Shown: positions 1-7,795 of the stretch, in pieces
Layout: each line of letters starts with the position of its first letter
How positions within the stretch are numbered: the stretch's first letter is position 1
From: Oscillospiraceae bacterium
GTDB lineage: Bacteria; Bacillota; Clostridia; Oscillospirales; CAG-272
Direction of reading: 5' to 3'
Length of the DNA stretch: 43,229 bases
Assembly (NCBI GenBank): GCA_015064015.1
Contig: SVTB01000003.1
Location: 1 to 43,229 of the forward strand
The notes under the pieces: model-generated
Database searches by the model: none
The model's input: the letters and a program-made list of their open reading frames with translations, nothing else
What the model was told of the DNA's origin: nothing
Made by a program: the position numbers and the translations under genes

Positions 1-11
1 TTAGTGAGGCT

Positions 12-87
12 TGGCTGGGGCACTAGGATTCGAACCTAGGAAATGACGGAGTCAGAGTCCGTTGCCTTACCGCTTGGCGATGCCCCA
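12..87 (-). tRNA. tRNA-Gln (anticodon CUG)
   Basis: Reading the minus strand gives a full cloverleaf. The acceptor arm TGGGGCA pairs with TGCCCCA and is followed by an encoded CCA end (GCCA). The anticodon arm ACGGA/TCCGT encloses the loop CTCTGAC, so the anticodon is CTG and the tRNA reads CAG glutamine codons. The T arm contains GGTTCGAATCC. Length is 76 nt including CCA. A consensus promoter lies just upstream at 106-134. Confidence 0.95.
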
Positions 88-105
88 ATATTTTCAACAG
101 ACGCT

Positions 106-134
106 ATTATAGCAGATGTCTGTCTGTTTGTCAA
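106..134 (-). promoter_or_regulatory. Promoter of tRNA-Gln
   Basis: On the minus strand TTGACA (129-134) and TATAAT (106-111) are separated by 17 bp. Both hexamers match the housekeeping sigma consensus perfectly, and the -10 box lies 18 bp before the mature tRNA 5' end. Confidence 0.85.
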
Positions 135-177
135 GGGTTTTTTGGAAAAAAGTTGAAATATTTTTAGGATTATGTGG

Positions 178-214
178 AATCGTAAGCCCTTACGCAGATT
201 CAGGGCTTACGATT
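178..214 (-). terminator. Possible terminator at the end of cca
   Basis: A perfect 13 bp inverted repeat (178-190 and 202-214, 11 nt loop) overlaps the last codons and stop of cca. There is no clean T-run directly after the stem, only an A/T-rich stretch further downstream, so termination is uncertain. Confidence 0.45.
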
Positions 215-1429
215 GTAGGATATCCGTTTTTGCGCTTCTTTAATCAGTTGCTCTTTGGTATTTTTTACAGGGTTCGAGAGAACGATTTCCAAAAGGGCTG
301 ACAGCATTTCACCCACGGCCCGTCCTTTGGGTACGCCCAAGGACATCAAGGTTTTGCCATCAATGGCCAGGTCGGAAAGGCACACGCAGTCTTCGGCGCT
401 TTCGGATGACGCGACCAGCTCTTGAAGAGCGCTTGTTTCCGCACCGTGGGCGGCGGCGACCAACAAAAGGGGAAGGGCGAGGGTACCGTATTCCTTACGC
501 AAGCGGCGGGCAGACAATGGGGAGATATCCGGGGGAATTTGCCCTTGGGAGAGGGCGCGGATGGCATGGGAGATTTCATTGGAAAGCTTGAGGCTTCGGA
601 TGTTTTCATTCAGTTGATCGAGGGGCATTTGCCACAAAAGGCAGGCGCAGCGAAGGGCGAAATCGGGCGGCAAGGAGCGTAGATTGCCTGTGCCGTGGGG
701 CGATATGCCTTCGGGCAGAACGTGTGGCATCAGGCCGAGCTCCGACAAGAGTTTTGCGCCTCGCGCAGGGGATGGGCTTTCGAGGATCTTTTGAAATTCC
801 ACGCTGATGCGCTCGCGGGATATGCGCGAAAGACCGTGTCCGCAATCCCTGAGGGCAGCGAGGGTGTCGGGGTGGATATTAAACCCCAATTTAACGGCAA
901 AGCGCACGCCGCGCAGAACCCTGAGGGCATCTTCGGTGAGGCGTGTATGAGGATCGCCCACACAGCGGATGAGCTTGTTTTTGAGATCGGCTTGTCCGCT
1001 GAACAGGTCGATGACGGTGAAGGTTTGACCGTCTTTATTCAACTCAGCGGCCATGGCGTTGACGGTGAAATCGCGGCGGGAGAGATCGTCGGTGAGGTTG
1101 CGCGTAAAGCTGACGCCATCAGGGTGTCGGCCATCGCTGTACCCCCCCTCGGTGCGGCAGGTGGTACACTCCACGGGGCCGTCATCGGTCAGTACCGTGA
1201 CTGTACCGTGGGCGATGCCCGTGGGGATGACGCGATAGCCCAAAGTCTTGCAGAGACTCATGGTTTCTTCGGGGATCGTGGTCACGGCCACGTCCCAATC
1301 ATGGGGCGTGATTCCCATGAGGGCGTCACGAACACAGCCCCCTACGGGATACGCGCCGATGCCGGCTTCTTTGAATCGAAATAAAAGGGCTTTGACCGCC
1401 GGTGGGCAGGGAAGGATGAAGTGTTTCAT
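200..1429 (-). CDS. cca: CCA tRNA nucleotidyltransferase
   Basis: The 409 aa product adds or repairs the 3' CCA of tRNAs and belongs to the class II polymerase-beta-like nucleotidyltransferases. Visible motifs are GGCVRD (residues 30-35), the metal-binding DWD pair (44-46), the RRDFTVNAMA motif (118-127), and the downstream RLTEDALRVLRGVRFA block. The start at 1429 was chosen because AGGAG lies 7 nt upstream and the nucleotidyltransferase fold begins there; the longer open frame upstream runs through a repeat element and is not credible. The adjacent tRNA encodes its own CCA, so repair is the likelier role for that tRNA. Transcription should start near 1660 and cross the inverted-repeat element at 1447-1647. 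Confidence 0.93.
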   Translation of the reverse strand: MKHFILPCPPAVKALLFRFKEAGIGAYPVGGCVRDALMGITPHDWDVAVTTIPEETMSLCKTLGYRVIPTGIAHGTVTVLTDDGPVECTTCRTEGGYSDGRHPDGVSFTRNLTDDLSRRDFTVNAMAAELNKDGQTFTVIDLFSGQADLKNKLIRCVGDPHTRLTEDALRVLRGVRFAVKLGFNIHPDTLAALRDCGHGLSRISRERISVEFQKILESPSPARGAKLLSELGLMPHVLPEGISPHGTGNLRSLPPDFALRCACLLWQMPLDQLNENIRSLKLSNEISHAIRALSQGQIPPDISPLSARRLRKEYGTLALPLLLVAAAHGAETSALQELVASSESAEDCVCLSDLAIDGKTLMSLGVPKGRAVGEMLSALLEIVLSNPVKNTKEQLIKEAQKRISYNRKP

Positions 1430-1446
1430 GGTGGCTCCTATAGCGA

Positions 1447-1647
1447 TAAATTGTTGTTTATCAGGGGCTTTGCCCCTGAACCCCACCAAGAACCTTTTTG
1501 GAAAAAGGTTCTTGGAACTCCCAAAACTTTTCATAAAACATATATTTATCAATGATATTTTTCTTTTTTGAAAGTTCTTGGAGGTGGTTTGGAGGAACCT
1601 TCTTTCAAGAAGGTTCCTCCAAGCGTACCCCCATAAACAACAATTTA
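1447..1647. repeat. Inverted-repeat-bounded hairpin element A (two outward-facing units)
   Basis: A 201 bp element is bounded by a perfect 15 bp inverted repeat (1447-1461 and 1633-1647, TAAATTGTTGTTTAT and its complement). Inside are a short hairpin at 1462-1478 (7 bp stem, TTT loop), a 14 bp hairpin at 1486-1515, an AT-rich centre, and a second 14 bp hairpin at 1591-1620 followed by GCGTACCCCC. The reverse complement of the left half resembles the right half (AAAGTTTTGG, then CCAAG plus hairpin). It lies between the cca promoter and cca start codon, so it becomes part of the cca leader. No coding capacity is seen, and the layout resembles a MITE. Confidence 0.8.
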
Positions 1648-1667
1648 CGGAAACTGCACTTTTTCTT

Positions 1668-1696
1668 ATCATACCACGATCTCTGTCCCTTGTCAA
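1668..1696 (-). promoter_or_regulatory. Promoter of cca
   Basis: Minus strand TTGACA (1691-1696), 17 bp spacer, TATGAT (1668-1673). It lies upstream of the inverted-repeat element, giving cca a leader of roughly 230 nt. Confidence 0.75.
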
Positions 1697-1736
1697 GCGC
1701 AAACGGCTACTTCATGGAATTTCCTATAAAAAACTA

Positions 1737-1765
1737 TTGACTTTCCAGCCGAACAGCAGTATAAT
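1737..1765 (+). promoter_or_regulatory. Promoter of iorAB
   Basis: TTGACT (1737-1742), 17 bp spacer, TATAAT (1760-1765). It is divergent from the cca promoter 40 bp away. Confidence 0.8.
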
Positions 1766-1828
1766 ATTAAAATAACCCTTATAGTATGAAAGGAAAACAT
1801 TCTGCAAAAGGGATGTTTCGATCGCACC

Positions 1829-3592
1829 ATGAAAAAACAACTGATGCTGGGCAACGAAGCCGCGGCGCGGGGGCTTTTTGAGGCGGGCTGCCGTCTCGTG
1901 TCCTCCTATCCCGGCACGCCGTCCACCGAAATAACCGAATTCGCTGCCGAGTACGACGAAGTGTACTGCGAATGGGCACCCAATGAGAAGGTGGCTATGG
2001 AGGTAGCGTTTGGCGCCTCGCTCAAGGGCGCACGCTCGGCCTGCGCCATGAAGCACGTGGGCTTGAACGTCGCCGCAGATCCCCTTTATACCATGTCCTA
2101 TACGGGTGTCAACGCGGGTCTTGTAGTTTGTGTGGCCGATGACCCCGGGATGCACTCTTCTCAAAATGAGCAGGATTCTCGCCATCACGCCATTGCTGCC
2201 AAGGTTCCCATGCTGGAGCCCTCGGATTCTGCCGAGGCGCTGGCCATGATAAAGGCCGCTTTTGATCTGTCGGAGCAGTTTGATACCCCTGTGATCTTCC
2301 GCACTTGTACTCGCATCGCTCATTCCCAGAGCCTTGTGACCCTTTCTGACCGCGCGGAGATCCCCCTGCGCCCCTACGTCAAGGAGCCGCAAAAGTACAT
2401 CATGGCACCTGCCAACGCCATCCGCCGTCATCCCGTGGTAGAAGCAAGAACCCTGGCACTCACCGAGTATGCTGAGACTTGCGCCCTTAACCGAGTGGAG
2501 CTTGCTGCCGATGGCAACACCACCCTGGGCATCATCTGTTCGGGTACTTGCTACCAGTATGTCCGAGAGGTGTTCGGCGATACGGTCAATATCCTCAAGC
2601 TGGGTCTGGTCAATCCCCTTCCTGTGAATCTTATCACGGATTTTGCCGCTAAGGTAGACCGGCTGGTGGTCTTTGAAGAGCTTGATCCGGTTATCGAAAC
2701 TCATTGCCGCAACATTGGCGTGAGTGTAGAAGGAAAGAGCCTGTTCCCTATGGTGGGCGAGTTCTCTCAAAATCTGCTTCGCACCGCTTTGGGTCTGCCT
2801 GTGTCTGAGACGGTGACCGCCGACGAGGCCATTCCCGTTCGTCCTCCTGTCATGTGCGCCGGCTGTCCTCACAGAGGCTTGTTCTACACCCTGTCCAAGC
2901 ACAAGGTGACCGTTATCGGTGATATCGGATGTTATACCTTGGGCATGGCCGCGCCCCTCAACGCCGTTGACTCGGTGCTGTGTATGGGTGCATCTGTGTC
3001 GGGTGTGCACGGTTTCAACAAGATCGGCGGTGCCGAGACCGAGAGCAAGACCGTGGCTGTCATTGGTGACTCTACCTTCATGCACTCCGGTATGACGGGT
3101 CTTGTCAATGTCGCTTACAATGCTTCGAATTCTACTGTTATCATTTTGGACAACTCCATCACGGGTATGACGGGTCATCAGCAGAACCCCACCACGGGCT
3201 ACAGCATCAAAGGAGATCCTGCTACCAAGGTGGATCTGGAAGCCTTTTGCCGCGCCGTGGGCATCGACCGTGTGACGGTTGTTGATCCCTACGATTTGGC
3301 CGCTTGCGAGAAGGTTATCACCGAGGAACTGACCGCTGAGGGCCCGGGTGTCATTATTTCCCGCCGTCCTTGCGTTCTGCTCAAGACCGTCAAGGCCAAG
3401 CCCGCCCTGACCGTGGACAAAGACGCTTGCCGTTCTTGCAAAAAGTGCATGAAGCTGGGCTGTCCCGCCATCCACATGGAAGGCGAAGGCAAGACCGCCA
3501 AGGCTGTTATTGACACCACTCTTTGCGTGGGTTGCGGCGTGTGCGAGCAAATGTGCGCCTTCGGTGCCATTCAGAATCAGGAGGGCAAGTGA
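1829..3592 (+). CDS. iorA: Indolepyruvate:ferredoxin oxidoreductase, alpha subunit
   Basis: The 587 aa subunit oxidatively decarboxylates aryl pyruvates (from Trp, Phe, Tyr) to aryl-acetyl-CoA and passes electrons to ferredoxin; it binds thiamine diphosphate. The N-terminal pyrimidine-binding domain begins GNEAAARG and includes the SSYPGTPSTEI block. The TPP region spans GDIGCYTLG (near 365) and GDSTFMHSGMTG to DNSITGMTGHQQNP. The C-terminus has two [4Fe-4S] motifs: CRSCKKCMKLGCP (near 535) and CVGCGVCEQMC (near 565). Its stop is one base from the iorB start, so the two are translated together. Length is close to the usual 580-620 aa. Confidence 0.95.
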   Translation: MKKQLMLGNEAAARGLFEAGCRLVSSYPGTPSTEITEFAAEYDEVYCEWAPNEKVAMEVAFGASLKGARSACAMKHVGLNVAADPLYTMSYTGVNAGLVVCVADDPGMHSSQNEQDSRHHAIAAKVPMLEPSDSAEALAMIKAAFDLSEQFDTPVIFRTCTRIAHSQSLVTLSDRAEIPLRPYVKEPQKYIMAPANAIRRHPVVEARTLALTEYAETCALNRVELAADGNTTLGIICSGTCYQYVREVFGDTVNILKLGLVNPLPVNLITDFAAKVDRLVVFEELDPVIETHCRNIGVSVEGKSLFPMVGEFSQNLLRTALGLPVSETVTADEAIPVRPPVMCAGCPHRGLFYTLSKHKVTVIGDIGCYTLGMAAPLNAVDSVLCMGASVSGVHGFNKIGGAETESKTVAVIGDSTFMHSGMTGLVNVAYNASNSTVIILDNSITGMTGHQQNPTTGYSIKGDPATKVDLEAFCRAVGIDRVTVVDPYDLAACEKVITEELTAEGPGVIISRRPCVLLKTVKAKPALTVDKDACRSCKKCMKLGCPAIHMEGEGKTAKAVIDTTLCVGCGVCEQMCAFGAIQNQEGK

Positions 3593-3593
3593 T

Positions 3594-4166
3594 ATGGAAA
3601 CCAAGAATATCATGATCGTGGGCGTGGGTGGACAAGGCTCACTCCTGGCCTCCAAGCTGCTGGGTCACCTGCTTTGCGAGGAAGGCTATGACGTAAAAGT
3701 TTCCGAGGTGCATGGCATGAGCCAGCGCGGCGGTAGTGTGGTGACATATGTTCGCTACGGCGATTGCGTGGCATCTCCTATCATTGACAAGGGCGAGGCG
3801 GATTTTATTGTCTCTTTTGAAAAGCTGGAGGCCGCTCGTTGGGTATCTTACCTGAAAAACGGAGGCCGTATGGTGGTCAACACCCGCGAGACTGATCCCA
3901 TGCCTGTTATCACGGGTGCAGCGAAATATCCCCACGAGGTGCTGGAAGGGCTTAAAGCCAAGGGCATTATCATGGATGACATGGATGCTTTGGCGCTGGC
4001 CGAGGAAGCCGGCTCCGCCAAGGCTGTGAATATTGTTTTGATGGGAAGATTATCCTGCTATTTCCCCGAGATTTCCGAAGAAAAGTGGCTCTCCGCCATT
4101 GAGGCCTGCGTTAAGCCCAAGTTCGTGGAATTGAACAAAAAGGCTTTCGCTTTGGGTCGTGGTTGA
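3594..4166 (+). CDS. iorB: Indolepyruvate:ferredoxin oxidoreductase, beta subunit
   Basis: The 190 aa gamma-domain subunit pairs with IorA. The motifs GVGGQGS near the N-terminus and SEVHGMSQRGGSV (near residues 40-52) are hallmarks of the 2-oxoacid oxidoreductase gamma/beta fold. The start at 3594, one base after the iorA stop, is preferred over the longer frame reaching into iorA; a GGAGG site within the iorA 3' end (GGAGGGCAAGTGAT) supports it. Function depends on complex formation with IorA. Confidence 0.93.
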   Translation: METKNIMIVGVGGQGSLLASKLLGHLLCEEGYDVKVSEVHGMSQRGGSVVTYVRYGDCVASPIIDKGEADFIVSFEKLEAARWVSYLKNGGRMVVNTRETDPMPVITGAAKYPHEVLEGLKAKGIIMDDMDALALAEEAGSAKAVNIVLMGRLSCYFPEISEEKWLSAIEACVKPKFVELNKKAFALGRG

Positions 4167-4230
4167 TAGGTAAGAATTTATTTGCTTGCATATACTATCC
4201 TTATCACGCATATACCAAGGAGTTTTCGAT

Positions 4231-5076
4231 ATGAAAAATCTCGCTTACTACAACGGCAAAATTGCCCCTGTTGAAGAAATGATGGTTCCTTTCAACGACC
4301 GTGTTCACTTCTTCGGCGATGGCATCTACGACGTAACCTACACCCGAAACTACAAGCCGTTCGCCCTGTCTGAGCACTTGGACCGTCTTTACGGCTGTGC
4401 CCATAAGCTGGACATTAAGATTCCTCACTCCAAGGAGGAGTTGACGCGCATCCTCACGGATCTCTTCCCTCGTCTGGACACGGGCGAGCAGTTTGTTTAT
4501 CTTCAAGTGACAAGAGGCACCCAGGACAGAAACCACACTTATCCCGAGGATCAGGTGGGCAATCTCTGGATCATGCTTCGTCCCGGCTCCCTCAAGGATG
4601 TCCGTATGGAGGTGAAGGCCATCACCACCGAGGACACCCGCTTCTTCCATTGTGATATCAAAACGCTCAATCTCCTTCCTGCCGTCATGTATTCTCAGAT
4701 GGCTGAGCGCGCAGGGGTGTACGAAACCATCCTTTATCGCAAGCCCGATCGCGTGACCGAGTGTGCTCACGCTAACGTGCATATCATCAATCAGCGCGGT
4801 GCGTTCCAAACGGCCCCCTTGGACAATCTGATTTTGCCCGGTATTGCTCGCGCGCATTTGATCAAGGCCTGCAAGGCTCTGGGCTATCCCGTGGAGGAAA
4901 CCCCCTTCACCTTGGATGAGCTGATGAATGCAAAAGAGGTCATCATCTCTTCTTCCAGCGCCATCGGCCTGCGCTGCGTGGAGATCGATGGTAAGCCTGT
5001 TGGCAGAGGTGCCGAGGAAATGCTTTATAACATTCAGGACTGGGTTCTGGATGAATTTATGAAGGAAACCAATTAA
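4231..5076 (+). CDS. dat: D-amino-acid aminotransferase (class IV PLP enzyme)
   Basis: The 281 aa fold-type IV aminotransferase interconverts D-amino acids and 2-oxoacids. The PLP lysine is K144 in CDIKTLNLLP and the pyridine-N-binding glutamate is E177 in VTECAHANV; these sit at almost the same positions as in characterised Bacillus D-alanine aminotransferases (K145, E177). The start at 4231 follows AAGGAG by 8 nt, and the family fold begins with AYYNGKI. It lies 64 bp after iorB on the same strand and may be co-transcribed, which would link transamination to aryl-pyruvate oxidation. A role in supplying D-Ala/D-Glu for peptidoglycan is equally possible. Confidence 0.85.
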   Translation: MKNLAYYNGKIAPVEEMMVPFNDRVHFFGDGIYDVTYTRNYKPFALSEHLDRLYGCAHKLDIKIPHSKEELTRILTDLFPRLDTGEQFVYLQVTRGTQDRNHTYPEDQVGNLWIMLRPGSLKDVRMEVKAITTEDTRFFHCDIKTLNLLPAVMYSQMAERAGVYETILYRKPDRVTECAHANVHIINQRGAFQTAPLDNLILPGIARAHLIKACKALGYPVEETPFTLDELMNAKEVIISSSSAIGLRCVEIDGKPVGRGAEEMLYNIQDWVLDEFMKETN

Positions 5077-5119
5077 GCGCTCCTTAGATACCCAAAACAA
5101 AGAAAGGAAGTATTCCCCC

Positions 5120-7726
5120 ATGAAAAGAAACACCCGCATTTGGCTGACAGCTACCCTGCTGGCACTTTTCTTGATCGTAGGTCTTGTGGCTTGTACCCAA
5201 GGCCCTGAGGTGCCCGGTACTGATGCCGGCACCGACAAGGAGACTGTTGCCGAAACCGTACCCTCCCATGAAACGGGCGACGCAACCGAAGAGCCCGGTC
5301 AGGAGACAAACGCTCCCGTTGCCGGCACTGAAATGCCTACCGAGGAGCCCACCGAGATACCCACCGAAGCACCCGTTGAAGAAGAAACCGCTTTGGTCGT
5401 TGACTTCAATGCGCTTAACCTTAAATTCCTCAAAGGCTGTTTTAACGGTGCAAACCAGACAAACGTAGCTGTGGAAAGCGATGATGACGGTGAGCAGTAC
5501 GTAGCTCTTTCCACCAGCGTGGCCAACGCTACCGATCCTTTCGTTACCTTTAACCTCCGCAATTTCTTGTCCAGGGCCGACATGGAGGCTATCGAGGCTG
5601 ATGAATTTAATTACATCATTTTGAAGGTGCGTGCAAAGAATTGCTCCACCGGTACCTTTAACCTCTACTACTTTGCGGGCGGTGTCAGCGGTGCGACCCC
5701 CGGTATGGAAGCGTCTGCCGGCTTTGATGTCAGCGAGGAAGGCTGGCAGTATATCCTTTTCGATATGAGAGATAAGCCTTCTTGGACGGGCCAGGTTACC
5801 GGCTTCCGTATGGACTATATGATGACCGCCGTCAATGAGGGAGAGACTCTGCAGATTGCCGAGATCCAGTTCCTCGACTCTGCGGACGCTTACTACAAGC
5901 AGTTCGACGTGGATTGGGATGACAAGGGCTTTGATATTTCCGATGAGGATAAAGCCAAGGCCGAGGAGCTTTTGAACTCCACCCAGAAGCCCACCACGGG
6001 TTACGACAGCTACACCAAGGAGAATGGCGCCAACGAGGATGCCACACTCAAGCTGTGGTTTGACCATATGTATACCCGCGCTCCCCAGAGCGGATTTACC
6101 GTAAAGGAAAACAACATCTCCTACCTGATCCAGATGGCCAAGAACGAGACCGAGGGCTGCCAGTTTATCCTGGCTCCCGATGCCGACGTGACCGGTCTCA
6201 AGGTCTACATTACCGATTTCAAGAACGCCGATGGCGATACCCTCAAGACCGAGCTTCATTGGGGTTATTACTTCAATATTTTGGACCAGATGCTCATTGA
6301 TCCTCTGCCTCCCGTCAGCTATACCCCCGAAGAGGGTATGCTGGATTGGGTGAACGGCGGCAACGGTCGCGGTGAGGCCATCGACAACCTCCAGAAGTAC
6401 AACGGCTTTGACATTAAGGCAGGACAATCTCAGTCCTTTGTCATCAAGGCTACCACCACCGCGGATTCCAAGGCCGGTGAGTATGCGGCTACACTGACCG
6501 TGGTGGATGCCAACGGCAACGAGGTCAAGAAGGCGACCGTCTTTACTTACGTCTGGAACTTTGTGCTGGACGATGCTTCCTCTTGTAAGACCCTCATGGA
6601 TATGAGCGCTTATGAGGTTTACATGACCTATTTTGATTTTGCCGCCGATCTGTCCAACTGGAGAGGCGAGAATCTGGGCGAGGTTTACTATAACTTCCTC
6701 CTGGATTATCGCGTCAACTGCTACAGCCTGCCTTTCGAGAACGAAGACGGCTCCTTCTCCGATTCCCGACTCTTGGAATACCTGAACAATCCTCGCGTCC
6801 AGGCCTTCCAGCCGCTCGGTTGGGCTAAGGAGATCGTGCCTTGGAAGGTAGCCAATGCCTATGCGTTCCTGTCTCAAAAAGAGGAATGGCTGGAGAAGGC
6901 TTACTTCTATCCCGTTGACGAGCCCGGTAGTGTTAGCCGTCTGGACGATATCAACAACTACGGTAAGATGCTGGGAGAAAACTTCCCCGGTTACAAGCTC
7001 ATCGCCCCCATGCACGTCAACTATGCCACCTCTCAGGGCGACTTCTTCTCTTACGTCACAAGCTCCGTCAACGTATGGTGCCCCAAGACCTTCTTCTTCA
7101 ACACCTTTGCCGAGTGGTTGGACAATCAGGATCTCTACTATGGCACCACGCCTCAGCTGGAAGAAAAGCTGGATTCTCTGCGCGACCGTTTCTGGGCCGA
7201 GCAGGAGGGCGGTGACGAGGTTTGGTGGTATGTGACCAGATTCCCCAATGATCCTGAGATCACCCTGATCATCAATACCGAAGCAGTCAACATTCGTACC
7301 CTCTTCTGGCAGCAGAAGCTCTACAATGTGGATGGCTTCCTGTACTATCTCGTCAACCACTGGGGCAACGGTTCTGACCGTTATTGGATCCCCTCTGCCG
7401 ATAAGTGGTATCAAGGTATGGACGCTATGCACGAGATCAACGATGCCTACCCCTACGAAGTGTACGGTAATGGTATCCTCATCTACAGCGGTGTGTACTT
7501 TGCACAGACCGATCCCGTGGCTAGCCTCCGCTTGGAGTCCGTTCGTGACGGTATCGAGGACTTCGAGTACTTGACCATGCTGGAGGAGATCTACGGCAAG
7601 GACGTAGTAGATGCCATCATTACCAAGTGGACCACCGGCCTTGGTGAATACAACACCGATGCCGATGCCTTCCGTGAGCTCCGTGCTCAAGTAGGTGCTC
7701 TGCTGGAAAAGGCTTCCCAGAACTGA
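5120..7726 (+). CDS. Secreted lipoprotein, GH123/DUF4091-like glycoside hydrolase
   Basis: The 868 aa protein starts with a lipoprotein signal (charged KR, hydrophobic stretch, LVAC with lipidated Cys near residue 26) and an acidic Pro-Thr-Glu linker to about residue 95. A carbohydrate-binding-like beta domain appears to follow. The C-terminal half resembles the GH123/DUF4091 barrel: YFYPVDEPG puts an adjacent Asp-Glu pair at D600-E601, where GH123 enzymes have their catalytic pair, and SLRLESVRDGIEDFEYL (about 802-818) is the DUF4091 C-terminal signature. GH123 members are beta-N-acetylgalactosaminidases acting by substrate-assisted catalysis; the substrate here is inferred only from family. 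SD AAAGGAAG. It ends at a bidirectional terminator. Confidence 0.75.
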   Translation: MKRNTRIWLTATLLALFLIVGLVACTQGPEVPGTDAGTDKETVAETVPSHETGDATEEPGQETNAPVAGTEMPTEEPTEIPTEAPVEEETALVVDFNALNLKFLKGCFNGANQTNVAVESDDDGEQYVALSTSVANATDPFVTFNLRNFLSRADMEAIEADEFNYIILKVRAKNCSTGTFNLYYFAGGVSGATPGMEASAGFDVSEEGWQYILFDMRDKPSWTGQVTGFRMDYMMTAVNEGETLQIAEIQFLDSADAYYKQFDVDWDDKGFDISDEDKAKAEELLNSTQKPTTGYDSYTKENGANEDATLKLWFDHMYTRAPQSGFTVKENNISYLIQMAKNETEGCQFILAPDADVTGLKVYITDFKNADGDTLKTELHWGYYFNILDQMLIDPLPPVSYTPEEGMLDWVNGGNGRGEAIDNLQKYNGFDIKAGQSQSFVIKATTTADSKAGEYAATLTVVDANGNEVKKATVFTYVWNFVLDDASSCKTLMDMSAYEVYMTYFDFAADLSNWRGENLGEVYYNFLLDYRVNCYSLPFENEDGSFSDSRLLEYLNNPRVQAFQPLGWAKEIVPWKVANAYAFLSQKEEWLEKAYFYPVDEPGSVSRLDDINNYGKMLGENFPGYKLIAPMHVNYATSQGDFFSYVTSSVNVWCPKTFFFNTFAEWLDNQDLYYGTTPQLEEKLDSLRDRFWAEQEGGDEVWWYVTRFPNDPEITLIINTEAVNIRTLFWQQKLYNVDGFLYYLVNHWGNGSDRYWIPSADKWYQGMDAMHEINDAYPYEVYGNGILIYSGVYFAQTDPVASLRLESVRDGIEDFEYLTMLEEIYGKDVVDAIITKWTTGLGEYNTDADAFRELRAQVGALLEKASQN

Positions 7727-7760
7727 TCAAAGCCCCCCACGAAGACGGGGGCAAAGCAAA

Positions 7761-7788
7761 AGCGCACAGCCCGATTGGGCTGTGCGCT
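7761..7788. terminator. Bidirectional terminator
   Basis: A perfect 12 bp stem (AGCGCACAGCCC, 7761-7772, pairing with 7777-7788) with a GATT loop separates convergent genes. TCTTTGTTT follows on plus and AAAGCAAA precedes it, giving U-tracts in both directions. Confidence 0.85.
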
Positions 7789-7795
7789 TCTTTGT

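Noticed and set aside
1480-1620. Transcription terminator interpretation of the element A hairpins
   Set aside because: They lie between promoter and gene and lack a T-run directly after the stem in the direction of cca.
200-1702. Extended cca start at 1702
   Set aside because: The extra 91 codons cover repeat element A and the promoter; AGGAG at the 1429 start is better.
1724-3655. Long minus-strand frame across iorA
   Set aside because: Antisense to a clear ferredoxin oxidoreductase; caused by codon bias.
5084-7690. An 868-codon open frame on the minus strand opposite the GH123-like gene
   Set aside because: It mirrors the real gene; its protein is low in charge balance with no domain, and the plus-strand gene has a lipoprotein signal, linker and family motifs.
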